The position numbers and the translations under genes are program-made. A stretch of 64,000 nucleotides of DNA from Ilyomonas sp963790435 (lineage in GTDB: Bacteria; Bacteroidota; Bacteroidia; Chitinophagales; Chitinophagaceae), in contig CAWBOI010000001.1 in the NCBI GenBank assembly GCA_963790435.1, positions 2,037,176 through 2,101,175 of the forward strand, read 5' to 3'. Shown here one piece after another: positions 8,101 through 15,930 of the stretch. The stretch's first letter is position 1, and each line of letters opens with the position of its first letter. Under the pieces are notes generated by a model. That model was not told the DNA's origin, did not search any database, and was given only the letters and a program-made list of their open reading frames with translations.

Positions 8101-9219
8101 TTAATTCTCACGCTTCGCTAAACTAAAATTTTCATATTTGTCTATTACAATACCATCACTAAAATAAACTTTTGCCTTGATTGGAAATGTTCCCCAAACA
8201 GCTAAACTTAAGAAGAAATTTTGATCTGAGTTTTGTAATGTCATAATTGAATCCTTAAAAGTCTTATCTAAAAAATAAGTCACGCTATCTATTTTGAGTT
8301 TAGAATTATTTAATATTTCTAAATTAACATTATAGCGATTTTTTAATCTAAGAGTTTTCCTTGTATTTATATTAAACAATATATTTCGTTCTTCAACTTT
8401 ACTTGTATTAATTTGGTTTTGAGCGACTATGGTTGAATTGCAATCTTTTAATTCCCACACTGGATAATATTGTATTGTTGTTGTACTAGTCATATCCCAG
8501 GTGTATTGTTTAGCTTGATTAAGAAGTTTATTCCAAGTTACATTTTGTGTATCTTGTATATTAATATATTCATTGATTGCTCTTAAAAAGCAGTTTGTAA
8601 ACATTGAACCTTGAGAAGTAGCCCAGGTATTTTTCCCGGGTTCGCCTGCTGTTATGATGATTTCACAAGGAGATGAAAATAACGTTTTTATATTTTCAAT
8701 CTGAATCTGTGTCAATCCCTGTATGGTTTGGCTGGTTACAGACTGCTCATAAACAAATGCTTCTTGCGGAGTAATGTCCTCGTATCCACTGCAAGCCTCG
8801 ATAGCAGTTATAATTAGTTTTGGTTTTTTTGCAAGGAGTAGCTTATGCTCCCCGTATGCAGATACTAATGAATTAGGTATATCGATCTGCGGGAAAATAT
8901 TCGAGTCATAGGTAGACTTAGCCCCGTGCGTGCTAAAATATAAAAATACTACATCACCTTCTTTTACATCAGCTTTTTCAATTGCTGTTCTAACATTTTG
9001 AACATTAAAATTAAAACCTGTAACCGAATGCTCAATAAAGTCATAGTTGAGAGCAAAAGCAATCAATTGGAGTTCCTCTCTCATGTTCTCATAATTTATC
9101 CTTACAGAATTTCCAATTTCATTATCGTTTGTTTTACAAAATAGAAATGCATGGAATCTTTGTGCATTAATTTGATTTATACACAACGAACTGAATGCTA
9201 GTAAGATTACTGTCTTCAT
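8101..9219 (-). CDS. Secreted caspase-like (C14) cysteine peptidase
   Basis: After a signal peptide (residues 1-20) comes a caspase/p20-type domain. The catalytic dyad is visible: His98 in FLYFSTHGA at the end of a hydrophobic strand, and Cys143 in the strand LIITAIEACSG. The length of the domain, about residues 20-240, fits metacaspase/orthocaspase relatives, which usually cut after Arg/Lys. A C-terminal beta-rich region (about 280-372) follows. It is the last gene of a minus-strand run that includes a barrel lipoprotein 13 bp upstream, so the protease probably acts in the periplasm or outside. Substrates are unknown. Confidence 0.8.
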   Translation of the reverse strand: MKTVILLAFSSLCINQINAQRFHAFLFCKTNDNEIGNSVRINYENMREELQLIAFALNYDFIEHSVTGFNFNVQNVRTAIEKADVKEGDVVFLYFSTHGAKSTYDSNIFPQIDIPNSLVSAYGEHKLLLAKKPKLIITAIEACSGYEDITPQEAFVYEQSVTSQTIQGLTQIQIENIKTLFSSPCEIIITAGEPGKNTWATSQGSMFTNCFLRAINEYINIQDTQNVTWNKLLNQAKQYTWDMTSTTTIQYYPVWELKDCNSTIVAQNQINTSKVEERNILFNINTRKTLRLKNRYNVNLEILNNSKLKIDSVTYFLDKTFKDSIMTLQNSDQNFFLSLAVWGTFPIKAKVYFSDGIVIDKYENFSLAKREN

Positions 9220-9232
9220 TATTAATAGATAT

Positions 9233-10753
9233 TTATTTTGTACTTATATTCCAAGAAAGTCCTAGTCCTACACCTAATTTCCACGCTCTAAAAGTGGGAA
9301 CATTGTTAATAGTTTCAGAATACCAATAATCAGTCTTATAAGGTGATGAGAGTCTGTCTACTTGAGAAAGTATAATAGATGGATTAATATTAATTCTTTG
9401 CTTTTTTCCTATTAGTATTGTCGGTCCTAAAGAAGCAGTCCATCTTGATTGATCATTAAACAAAGCTCCGATTCCCAAAGAAAAGCCATAGTTAAATTGA
9501 TGATTATAGTTAAGCGTATGTGCATGCAAAAAAAGCATTCCACCAAAACTTAGTTGAACTTGAGATTGTTTGCTTAATGATGTAAACGCTTGGTTAATTA
9601 AAGTATCTCTTACTATACCATTTGCTAAATATTGCTTCGAATAAATTGAATCCTTAGTATTTCTAGTATAGACATTGTCTGTTAACCCACCGAAAAAAAT
9701 ACCACCAGCGATATCCAATTTCCATCCTTTAGTGGGACTAATTTTAATTACATCAACTAATTCCTGCGCTTGATTTTTTTTTGTACCAAAAATGCTGACT
9801 AATGTCTCATCATTTTCAATGCATATAGTCTTACTGACAAACGGTGATATAGATGAGGCAAAAAATTGAAGATTTGAAAAGATATTAAGCGTATTTTGAA
9901 AGTCATTATGAAGTTTGTCAGCATGATTCGATTCCAAGTCTTGAATACTTGTTTTTAAATTTTCTAAGGCTTTTGTGACTTTTTTAAAGTCATCTGAGCA
10001 ATCAGATGATATTGTCAATGCATTAAGGTCGTCAGAGAATTGATCTAAATCTTTTTTATCATCCTCAATTTCGTTAAAAAAAACATCTTCCAACTGCTCT
10101 ATATCTAAATCATATACTTTTAATGGATCAGTATTGAGTAATGCTGGTTTGGTTCGTAAGGTTAAATTACTTTGTAAAAAAGAATTCAGTAGAGAAATAA
10201 AATTTGAGAGTTCTGTGCGTACATCTGCAGATGTTATTGAGTTTCTATTTAAATTTGAGAGCCTAGCATCAATTGAGTTTATTATATCAATTTTTGAAAC
10301 AAAATTTTTATAAGCACTAATATCATCATCAATCTCATTTTCCTTTTGACCAAAGTTTTGTTTTAACTCAAATAGTTTCTGACTACAATCAGACAATATA
10401 GACTTTGTTTTAGTATTAGTACCAGTTCCATTTTGAGGGTTTTGTTGTTGAACTGGTGATAAACCACTATTTTTTGGTATGATTATGAGATTTGAAAGCT
10501 TTGTAGTATCATATAAAAAAAATTGAGAAGATGAATCACTAATTGAAACTTTTGTATTTAACGGATTATAATTATAAACTTCTATTTTTATACAATTATT
10601 TGCCTTAACATAGATTGGCTGATTTTCATCTACTGTACTATTCTCTTTTTGTATTTTTTTAGTTGAATAGTCAAAGCGATAACGTTGTATATCTGAAGAC
10701 GTTTTACAACTAAGGAAGGAAAGGATTAATATTGAAAAGATGGCTATTTTCAT
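9233..10753 (-). CDS. Lipoprotein with helical middle and C-terminal outer-membrane barrel-like domain
   Basis: The N-terminus has a lipobox (LSFLSC at 12-17). A Ser/Asn/Gln-rich linker leads into a long helical region, about residues 120-300, rich in Asp, Lys and Leu heptads (likely coiled coil). The last ~170 residues show alternating hydrophobic strands (KLDIAGGIFFGG, QVQLSFGGMLFLHAH, FSLGIGAL, WKLGVGLGLSWNIS) typical of a small outer-membrane beta-barrel. It is 13 bp from the caspase-like gene and 19 bp from the astacin-like gene, so all are probably one operon. Function unknown; it may anchor or regulate the proteases. Confidence 0.6.
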   Translation of the reverse strand: MKIAIFSILILSFLSCKTSSDIQRYRFDYSTKKIQKENSTVDENQPIYVKANNCIKIEVYNYNPLNTKVSISDSSSQFFLYDTTKLSNLIIIPKNSGLSPVQQQNPQNGTGTNTKTKSILSDCSQKLFELKQNFGQKENEIDDDISAYKNFVSKIDIINSIDARLSNLNRNSITSADVRTELSNFISLLNSFLQSNLTLRTKPALLNTDPLKVYDLDIEQLEDVFFNEIEDDKKDLDQFSDDLNALTISSDCSDDFKKVTKALENLKTSIQDLESNHADKLHNDFQNTLNIFSNLQFFASSISPFVSKTICIENDETLVSIFGTKKNQAQELVDVIKISPTKGWKLDIAGGIFFGGLTDNVYTRNTKDSIYSKQYLANGIVRDTLINQAFTSLSKQSQVQLSFGGMLFLHAHTLNYNHQFNYGFSLGIGALFNDQSRWTASLGPTILIGKKQRININPSIILSQVDRLSSPYKTDYWYSETINNVPTFRAWKLGVGLGLSWNISTK

Positions 10754-10772
10754 AAGAAAGGATATTAAATGG

Positions 10773-11474
10773 TTATTTTGGATATATGGTTGCTACAAAG
10801 GATTTATCTGTCTCTGACAGTGTGTAATTGTCATTTGTATGAAACCCATTTGTTGTCAAAGATGCTGGGATACCATATAACATAATTGACGCCGTATCAA
10901 AAGCAGTTGCATAGATTTCCTCCCTATTATAATGTGCAAATATGTTTTGGTCTACCATAGTTTTATCCCAATTATTTGGAGGTGCATTATAATATTTATA
11001 TACTTTTTCTTTATCCCAAGGTATGTTCGCATTTGGTTGCATATGTTCATGTATAAATCCTAAGGCATGACCAAATTCGTGAAGAACTACTCTGTTGTAT
11101 TCCGAATCTGGTGTTGCTTTATCAAGCCAGCCAAAATTCATTGATGGTCTAACTTGGGTGGAATATGATCCTATGTAAGACCATGAGCCACGATATAAAA
11201 AAGATATAGTAATATCAGCATCCGCGTAAGCACCAAATAAAAATTTTATACTACATACATCCTCCCATTTTTTTACAATATTTATAATCTTGCGTTCGAC
11301 AACTGGGTCTCCGTCTAAGAAGGAAACCGTTAAATTATTTTTTCTCCAATAATAATTCTTTGCAAGAGCTATTTCAACGTTTTGAGACATAGGTACAACA
11401 GATTGAATGCTTGTATCTAAGTGATCCTTTCTTTTAAAATAAAATGTATCGGTACTTTGCAATGCTGGTTTCAA
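10773..11474 (-). CDS. Astacin-like M12A zinc metallopeptidase domain, separated from its lipoprotein N-terminus by a frameshift
   Basis: The motif HEFGHALGFIHEH (His132, Glu133, His136, His142) is the astacin HExxHxxGxxHE zinc site, and SIMLYGIP near Met198 is the Met-turn. The listed start is a TTG that lies inside coding sequence: a few codons upstream in this frame read CTELFPPLKPALQ, which continues naturally from the lipoprotein leader encoded one frame over at 11471-11671. The intact gene would thus be an outer-membrane-anchored protease of about 300 residues. As written it has no export signal. Confidence 0.75.
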   Translation of the reverse strand: MKPALQSTDTFYFKRKDHLDTSIQSVVPMSQNVEIALAKNYYWRKNNLTVSFLDGDPVVERKIINIVKKWEDVCSIKFLFGAYADADITISFLYRGSWSYIGSYSTQVRPSMNFGWLDKATPDSEYNRVVLHEFGHALGFIHEHMQPNANIPWDKEKVYKYYNAPPNNWDKTMVDQNIFAHYNREEIYATAFDTASIMLYGIPASLTTNGFHTNDNYTLSETDKSFVATIYPK

Positions 11475-11671
11475 CGGAGGAAACAGTTCAGTACATAAAT
11501 GAATGTCTCTAATTCATCAACATTATAGTTCGATTTACTGGAATCAGTAAATGAAATACCAGAATTTGGTTTTTCAGAAGTAGAATCTGAAGCCCTTTCG
11601 TTATTATTAGTTTTGTTGTTGCAAGCTAATACCACTGTGATAAATGAGTAAAATAGAAATTTTTTTTTCAT
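11471..11671 (-). CDS. Lipoprotein leader of the astacin-like protease (frameshifted fragment)
   Basis: From ATG at 11669-11671 the product starts MKKKFLFYSFITVVLACNNK, a lipoprotein signal with the cysteine at residue 16, followed by an Asn/Ser/Thr-rich linker that reads like a tether. After ...VDELETF the frame goes out of register (IYVLNCFLR then stop) exactly where the protease frame begins; the two overlap by four bases. A one-base loss near 11490-11500 would explain this. A start farther upstream at 11725 is possible but lacks a signal sequence. Confidence 0.55.
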   Translation of the reverse strand: MKKKFLFYSFITVVLACNNKTNNNERASDSTSEKPNSGISFTDSSKSNYNVDELETFIYVLNCFLR

Positions 11672-11725
11672 ATAGTGAGCATTTTGGTACTTTTTGGTTG
11701 GAGCATCATCTCTCAAAAGGGACAA

Positions 11726-12094
11726 TCTTAAAGTGAGTTAACTAATTCCCTACTACATTGTCTATTTTGTCAGAGGATACTGAACTGCCAAATACTTATT
11801 ATAAACATATCTTCTCACAAGCTAATAACAACGTGAAAAACCACATATCTCACACCATATTTTCCGCAACAGAAAATAGTATCACAAGCAAAGCACATCA
11901 ATAAATACAAGCATCACAAATGCAGGTGCATCAATAAATAATAAAAGAAATGGGGTATAATTCCGGTCTGTTGGTTATTGTGATTCGTCTATGAAGGTCT
12001 ATTGGCTTAACAGAATACTAAAGTAAACTTCTTTTTAATACTGCAAAAAATATTCGGCAATTTTTTTACATTATCTATCATCACTTACATAAAC
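11726..12094. other. Intergenic spacer
   Basis: No gene or clear terminator seen. The stretch is AT-rich and presumably carries the promoter of the protease operon that runs leftward from 11671. Confidence 0.4.
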
Positions 12095-12511
12095 TTATTC
12101 ATTCTCTTCCTCCTTTCCCAAATCACCAACACATTGTGCAAGGTCTTTAATGCCATTGTAAATGTCTTTCGGGTTCAACTCTAATATAGCAGTAGCCAAA
12201 CTAAAACAAGCGCCTGCAATGTTGATCCACTTCTGAACATTCTCCAATGTTTTTACAATGTTGTTGATCTTCTGCGTGGCAGTGGTAAGGTTTTGAATGG
12301 AGGTTTCGGCTTCGTCAAGCGCAATGTTAACCGAATAGGCAATTAACTCACCGGCAGCATCTGCTAGGCTGACAATTGTTTTTCCAAAGAATGCTTTTTC
12401 GTCGTCGCTTAAATTGTTGTAGTTGGCTAATTGATAATCGGCAATGTTGGCTTGCAATTGGCTTAAGTCTCTGCCCATCTGAAGGCATTGCACTGATGTG
12501 AGAGCATCCAT
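12095..12511 (-). CDS. Small helical protein of unknown function
   Basis: The 138-residue product is almost wholly helical, with no signal peptide. A hydrophobic stretch (WINIAGACFSLATAILEL, about residues 92-109) is preceded by an amphipathic helix with Thr/Asn/Ile repeats and followed by a short acidic tail. The plan recalls membrane-active helical bundles, but no family is recognised. It lies 21 bp after the restored stop of the lipoprotein gene at 12581, so the two are likely a pair. Confidence 0.55.
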   Translation of the reverse strand: MDALTSVQCLQMGRDLSQLQANIADYQLANYNNLSDDEKAFFGKTIVSLADAAGELIAYSVNIALDEAETSIQNLTTATQKINNIVKTLENVQKWINIAGACFSLATAILELNPKDIYNGIKDLAQCVGDLGKEEENE

Positions 12512-12580
12512 AAGTTTGGTTTTACAGCTTAGTTATTCTTTTTCAAATTTTGAAATTGTTCTTTCAGGTCGGCTAATTTT

Positions 12581-13384
12581 TCATCTGCTTCTTCTTAATA
12601 CCTTTTTTAAATAGGAAGAAGTAAGGCTATTGGCAGATGTGGCTAACTCCTGATGTCCGCTTTTAATTACCTGTAACGATTGTATATAAGCATTGATGCT
12701 TTGCTGAATCTCCGCCATTTCCCTTTGCTTTTTACGGTAATCGTTTACGGCTAAAATTTTAATAGCATCATCGTGCGATGTTTCTAAAAAATGATAGGTG
12801 TAAAGTGTTTTATAATTTACAAGCGCGGCACTGTCTTCTGCATTCAGGGCTGTCATTCCAAAAATGTAAGCATTCATTACGTTATTAAAATCTCCTTTTG
12901 TTTCCAACAATATGTCTTTTATTTTCTTCTTTCTGTATGCGTTTAAAGAGGCATTCAATAGTTTGGTTACAATGTTTTTTGCCGAAGTAATTTGCCCGCT
13001 TTCTAACGTAAACCCTAATTTAGATTGCAAAGTGGTTAAGTAATCTACCGTTGTATCTATGTTATAAGTTGCCAGGTCTTTATCTGATACTCTTCCCAAA
13101 GCTTCAATATACAAAAGCAAAACGTGGTGAAGGATATTCAATGCGCTATCTGAATTTTTGAATAAAGAACAATCGGGCTGAGGTAAATCTTTTATTTCGG
13201 TTTGCAAATTGTTGTTGATTGCAACGCTACTGTATTGGGTGCAAAAGCTGTTGAACGAAAAAGGTATATCATGAAAACATTCAAGGCTTTCTGCCGATTT
13301 GTGTGCGTATCTGTTGATGTGCTCAAGACTAACACAGGAGCTAAACAACAGGAGGGTTATTATTAGGATACCGTTTCTTTTCAT
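12581..13384 (-). CDS. Lipoprotein of unknown function, C-terminus frameshifted
   Basis: A lipobox (LLFSSC, Cys17) marks an outer- or inner-membrane lipoprotein. The body is helical with regular Leu/Ile spacing and a coiled-coil-like segment near residues 215-255. The last residues VLRRSR are out of register: shifting one base near 12590 gives EEADEKLADLKEQFQNLKKNN and a stop at 12533-12535, a far better match to the helical pattern. An extra A in the TTAAGA run would account for it. No function can be assigned. Confidence 0.6.
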   Translation of the reverse strand: MKRNGILIITLLLFSSCVSLEHINRYAHKSAESLECFHDIPFSFNSFCTQYSSVAINNNLQTEIKDLPQPDCSLFKNSDSALNILHHVLLLYIEALGRVSDKDLATYNIDTTVDYLTTLQSKLGFTLESGQITSAKNIVTKLLNASLNAYRKKKIKDILLETKGDFNNVMNAYIFGMTALNAEDSAALVNYKTLYTYHFLETSHDDAIKILAVNDYRKKQREMAEIQQSINAYIQSLQVIKSGHQELATSANSLTSSYLKKVLRRSR

Positions 13385-13477
13385 TGCTATTTATTTTCGG
13401 AAAAACCATTTTTATAGATGAGCTGTGCTTACGCTGTTTGCAAAAAGAGATTCAATATTATTGATTTATATGATTGT

Positions 13478-14086
13478 TCACACATACGATTCTCCTGCTT
13501 CAAATAAATTACAAACAACAGCTACATCATCGCTTACGGCCGTTAGCTGGTAATGCGGATTGTCAACAATCGAGTGCCAGTTGCCACCCCATTCAACGTT
13601 GCTCATTTGTGGCAATACCTGGTGGGCAAGTGCTATGTAATCCCTATCGTTTTGGTTGTAGCTGCCATCTTCATCAAACAAACCAATGTCCCAGGCAATA
13701 CCAAAATTATGGTTGCTTTGTCCGCTACGTGCATTGGTTACTACATGTCCTGGCGTGGTTCTGCCTTGTGCATACAATACATCCTGTTCGGCAAAGGTGC
13801 GTGTGCCGGAAATAATGCGCACATCAAAACCAGAGCTTTCGCATTGTTGCAAAAACAAACGTGCTTTTTTTTGTGCAATGGGCAAGAGCGTAATAATGTT
13901 GCTTTCGCTACGGGCATCAAATAAGCCCAATTGTTCGGCAATAACAGCGCTTTGTGCGCTAAAATCGGCATCGGCCCCATTGGTATGAGGTCCCCAATTT
14001 CCATCCAATGTATCGTTGTAAAAACCTGCGGCTCGTAAAAATCTTTGATAAAATAAAACGTCTTGTTTCAATAGTTGGTAGCTCAT
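13478..14086 (-). CDS. M15-family peptidoglycan peptidase (VanY/endolysin-like)
   Basis: The protein holds the M15 zinc site: His126 and Asp133 in SNHNFGIAWD, and His178 in DNPHYQ, together with the usual SGTRTFAEQ strand ahead of them and EWGGNW before the last ligand. The N-terminal ~40 residues (FYQRFLRAAGFYNDTLDGNWGP) resemble a peptidoglycan-binding repeat. Such enzymes cut L-Ala-D-Glu or D-Ala-D-Ala bonds in peptidoglycan. There is no signal peptide, so it either works after lysis or is exported by a non-Sec route. It sits between the lipoprotein/helical pair and a membrane protein gene. Confidence 0.8.
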   Translation of the reverse strand: MSYQLLKQDVLFYQRFLRAAGFYNDTLDGNWGPHTNGADADFSAQSAVIAEQLGLFDARSESNIITLLPIAQKKARLFLQQCESSGFDVRIISGTRTFAEQDVLYAQGRTTPGHVVTNARSGQSNHNFGIAWDIGLFDEDGSYNQNDRDYIALAHQVLPQMSNVEWGGNWHSIVDNPHYQLTAVSDDVAVVCNLFEAGESYV

Positions 14087-14150
14087 AAATGAAAGGTTTG
14101 TTTTTAGTAAAAAAAAAGAAGTAAAATAAAGAAGGAGGTTGCCGTTATGC

Positions 14151-15503
14151 CTACTTTTCGGGGAATTTAAAACCGAGATAAGTACCTGCGGTTAAGCCTT
14201 GCAAAGCAAGCAAAGTGGCATTGAAATCGGGCATGGATAAGCTTTTCCAAACCGAATAAATAAATATCAACCCCAGCACAAATGTCCACACAAACATTTG
14301 CAGCCTGTGAAAACTAATACCGTTGGCATCTGCCAATACATCGTTTAAAAATCCTTTTGATGACTGTGGCGTTAGTAACGCTTTGTTATTTGCAATGAGG
14401 GTTGGAATTTGTGCAGCTCTTGCTTGCTGCGTGGCCAGTTGGCTTTGCAAATCGGCAACAATTGCACCAATAGGCGGGTTGGCAATCGAGCTTTGCAAAG
14501 CAGGAATGCTGATGGTTAGTTTTGCTGCTTCCTCCTGCACCGCAAGGGTTTGGTTAAGCAGATCAGTGCTTTTGTTATTGTCAATTACAGCCGCACTTAA
14601 CGAGGTTCCCGCACTAATGCCGATCAGCGCCAATACGGTTGTTGAAATGATATTGTAAGCATCGGTAATGAGCCAGATAAAAAAGAAAGAAACTACAGTA
14701 AGCGTAAACCAGAACGCCATTTGGCATCTGCCCAAACTGTATGGATTTGATGAGCCGTTATTGACGATTCCAATGGCGCTTAAGTCAATACTTCTGTCTC
14801 GTAACAAGCCTCTTTTTTGCACCATCGAAATAAACAGGTACAGGTAAAGAATAACAATAACACTGCACGCCCAAAACCAGCCATCGTGAATGCGGATTAA
14901 ACTAAAATCAGTTCCGTCTTCCATTGTAGCGCTGTTGGCAATTTTAATGGCGTAACCGTTTTCCAAACCCACGCTTACTTTCACATGCTTTTTAAAAAAT
15001 TCCTTTCCTATTGACGGCGAGCCTAAAATATCAGCCCATATTTTATCATTCGTGTTATTTCTATCGAGCTCGTACTGAAAAGTGCTGCTGTCACGATCTG
15101 GCGCACCATCGGTGGGCTGAATACTGGTTATCTTTCTGCCATCTATAAATAAACCGATGTTTTGATGATTGGTTTTGGCGCTTTTTAAAAGGTTGTCAAA
15201 ATGAAGAACCGTAATTATAATGTCATCGCCTATGCCGGCAGAAAGGCTGTTGTCGTTTGTTTTTTTTACATTGCGAACGCTGATTACTTCAGGCTCGTTG
15301 TAGTTAGGGTAAGATAATTCGGCAACCGAAGTACCGGCGGGCTTTGCTCTTTCGTTTTGATTTGTTTTAAATGGGTTTGCACTGTTTTTTGTTGTATCAG
15401 CAATTGTTTTTTTTGTCTGATCGCCTGAATCTGCCTCTGTTTGAGAGTAAGTGTTTATCTGCACAAAAGCAATACAGAAGAACAGGAGAATTACATTTTT
15501 CAT
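14151..15503 (-). CDS. Exported membrane protein with four helices, function unknown
   Basis: A signal peptide (residues 1-20) leads to a ~180-residue extracytoplasmic beta-rich part. Hydrophobic segments follow at about residues 212-232 (WFWACSVIVILYLYLF), 262-285, 290-308 (LALIGISAGTSLSAAVI) and two near the end (MFVWTFVLGLIFIYSVW, LLALQGLTAGTYLGF). Between them lies an Ala/Gln-rich coiled-coil loop (about 315-370). The two helices containing a GISAG / GLTAG pattern look like an internal repeat. No family is recognised. It is 64 bp upstream of the M15 gene on the same strand. Confidence 0.6.
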   Translation of the reverse strand: MKNVILLFFCIAFVQINTYSQTEADSGDQTKKTIADTTKNSANPFKTNQNERAKPAGTSVAELSYPNYNEPEVISVRNVKKTNDNSLSAGIGDDIIITVLHFDNLLKSAKTNHQNIGLFIDGRKITSIQPTDGAPDRDSSTFQYELDRNNTNDKIWADILGSPSIGKEFFKKHVKVSVGLENGYAIKIANSATMEDGTDFSLIRIHDGWFWACSVIVILYLYLFISMVQKRGLLRDRSIDLSAIGIVNNGSSNPYSLGRCQMAFWFTLTVVSFFFIWLITDAYNIISTTVLALIGISAGTSLSAAVIDNNKSTDLLNQTLAVQEEAAKLTISIPALQSSIANPPIGAIVADLQSQLATQQARAAQIPTLIANNKALLTPQSSKGFLNDVLADANGISFHRLQMFVWTFVLGLIFIYSVWKSLSMPDFNATLLALQGLTAGTYLGFKFPEK

Positions 15504-15930
15504 AAATAATTTTTTGAAGTGTACATAAGTTGTGATTGTATGCGCCTGCTTAAAGTTTCCGTTTCTGGCTTACCAGCAATTACAAGTTGACGTTGTAAAA
15601 ATATATTTACTTGCAGTTAAATTGCAAGGGGAAAAACCCCATATCTGCTACCGTATTTCTCACAATGAAAACGTATATCGTAGTCATTTATAAAGGGAAT
15701 GAAAAGAAAAACAATAGAAGCTGAAAGTAGCTTAGCAGCATTGTATCAGCACAAGATCGCGTATGAAGGTTTGTTTGCTAAAACTATAATAAAAAAACAA
15801 TTTCATTTCATTACAAAACTATTTTGCAAATCATAATAAAACAAAACGGCACAGCCGGAGCCATACCGTTTTACGTTTTTTGATTGATGAAAGATTGTTA
15901 TTAAACCCCACAATGTTTGGTTTCAATGAA
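15504..15930. other. Intergenic spacer with hairpin
   Basis: Apart from the hairpin at 15841-15872 nothing coding is visible. The part next to 15503 is the probable promoter region of the 14151 gene. Confidence 0.4.
15841..15872 (-). terminator. Terminator-like hairpin, copy 1 of a repeated element
   Basis: Stem AAAACGG(C/T)A with TACCGTTTT encloses a 12-base loop. It lies downstream of the lectin-protease gene and is 31/32 identical to the hairpin at 18733-18764 after the sedolisin gene. Confidence 0.65.

Noticed and set aside
11471..11500. Programmed ribosomal frameshift joining lipoprotein leader and astacin domain
   Set aside because: No slippery heptamer or downstream pseudoknot is evident, and similar one-base lesions occur in several neighbours.
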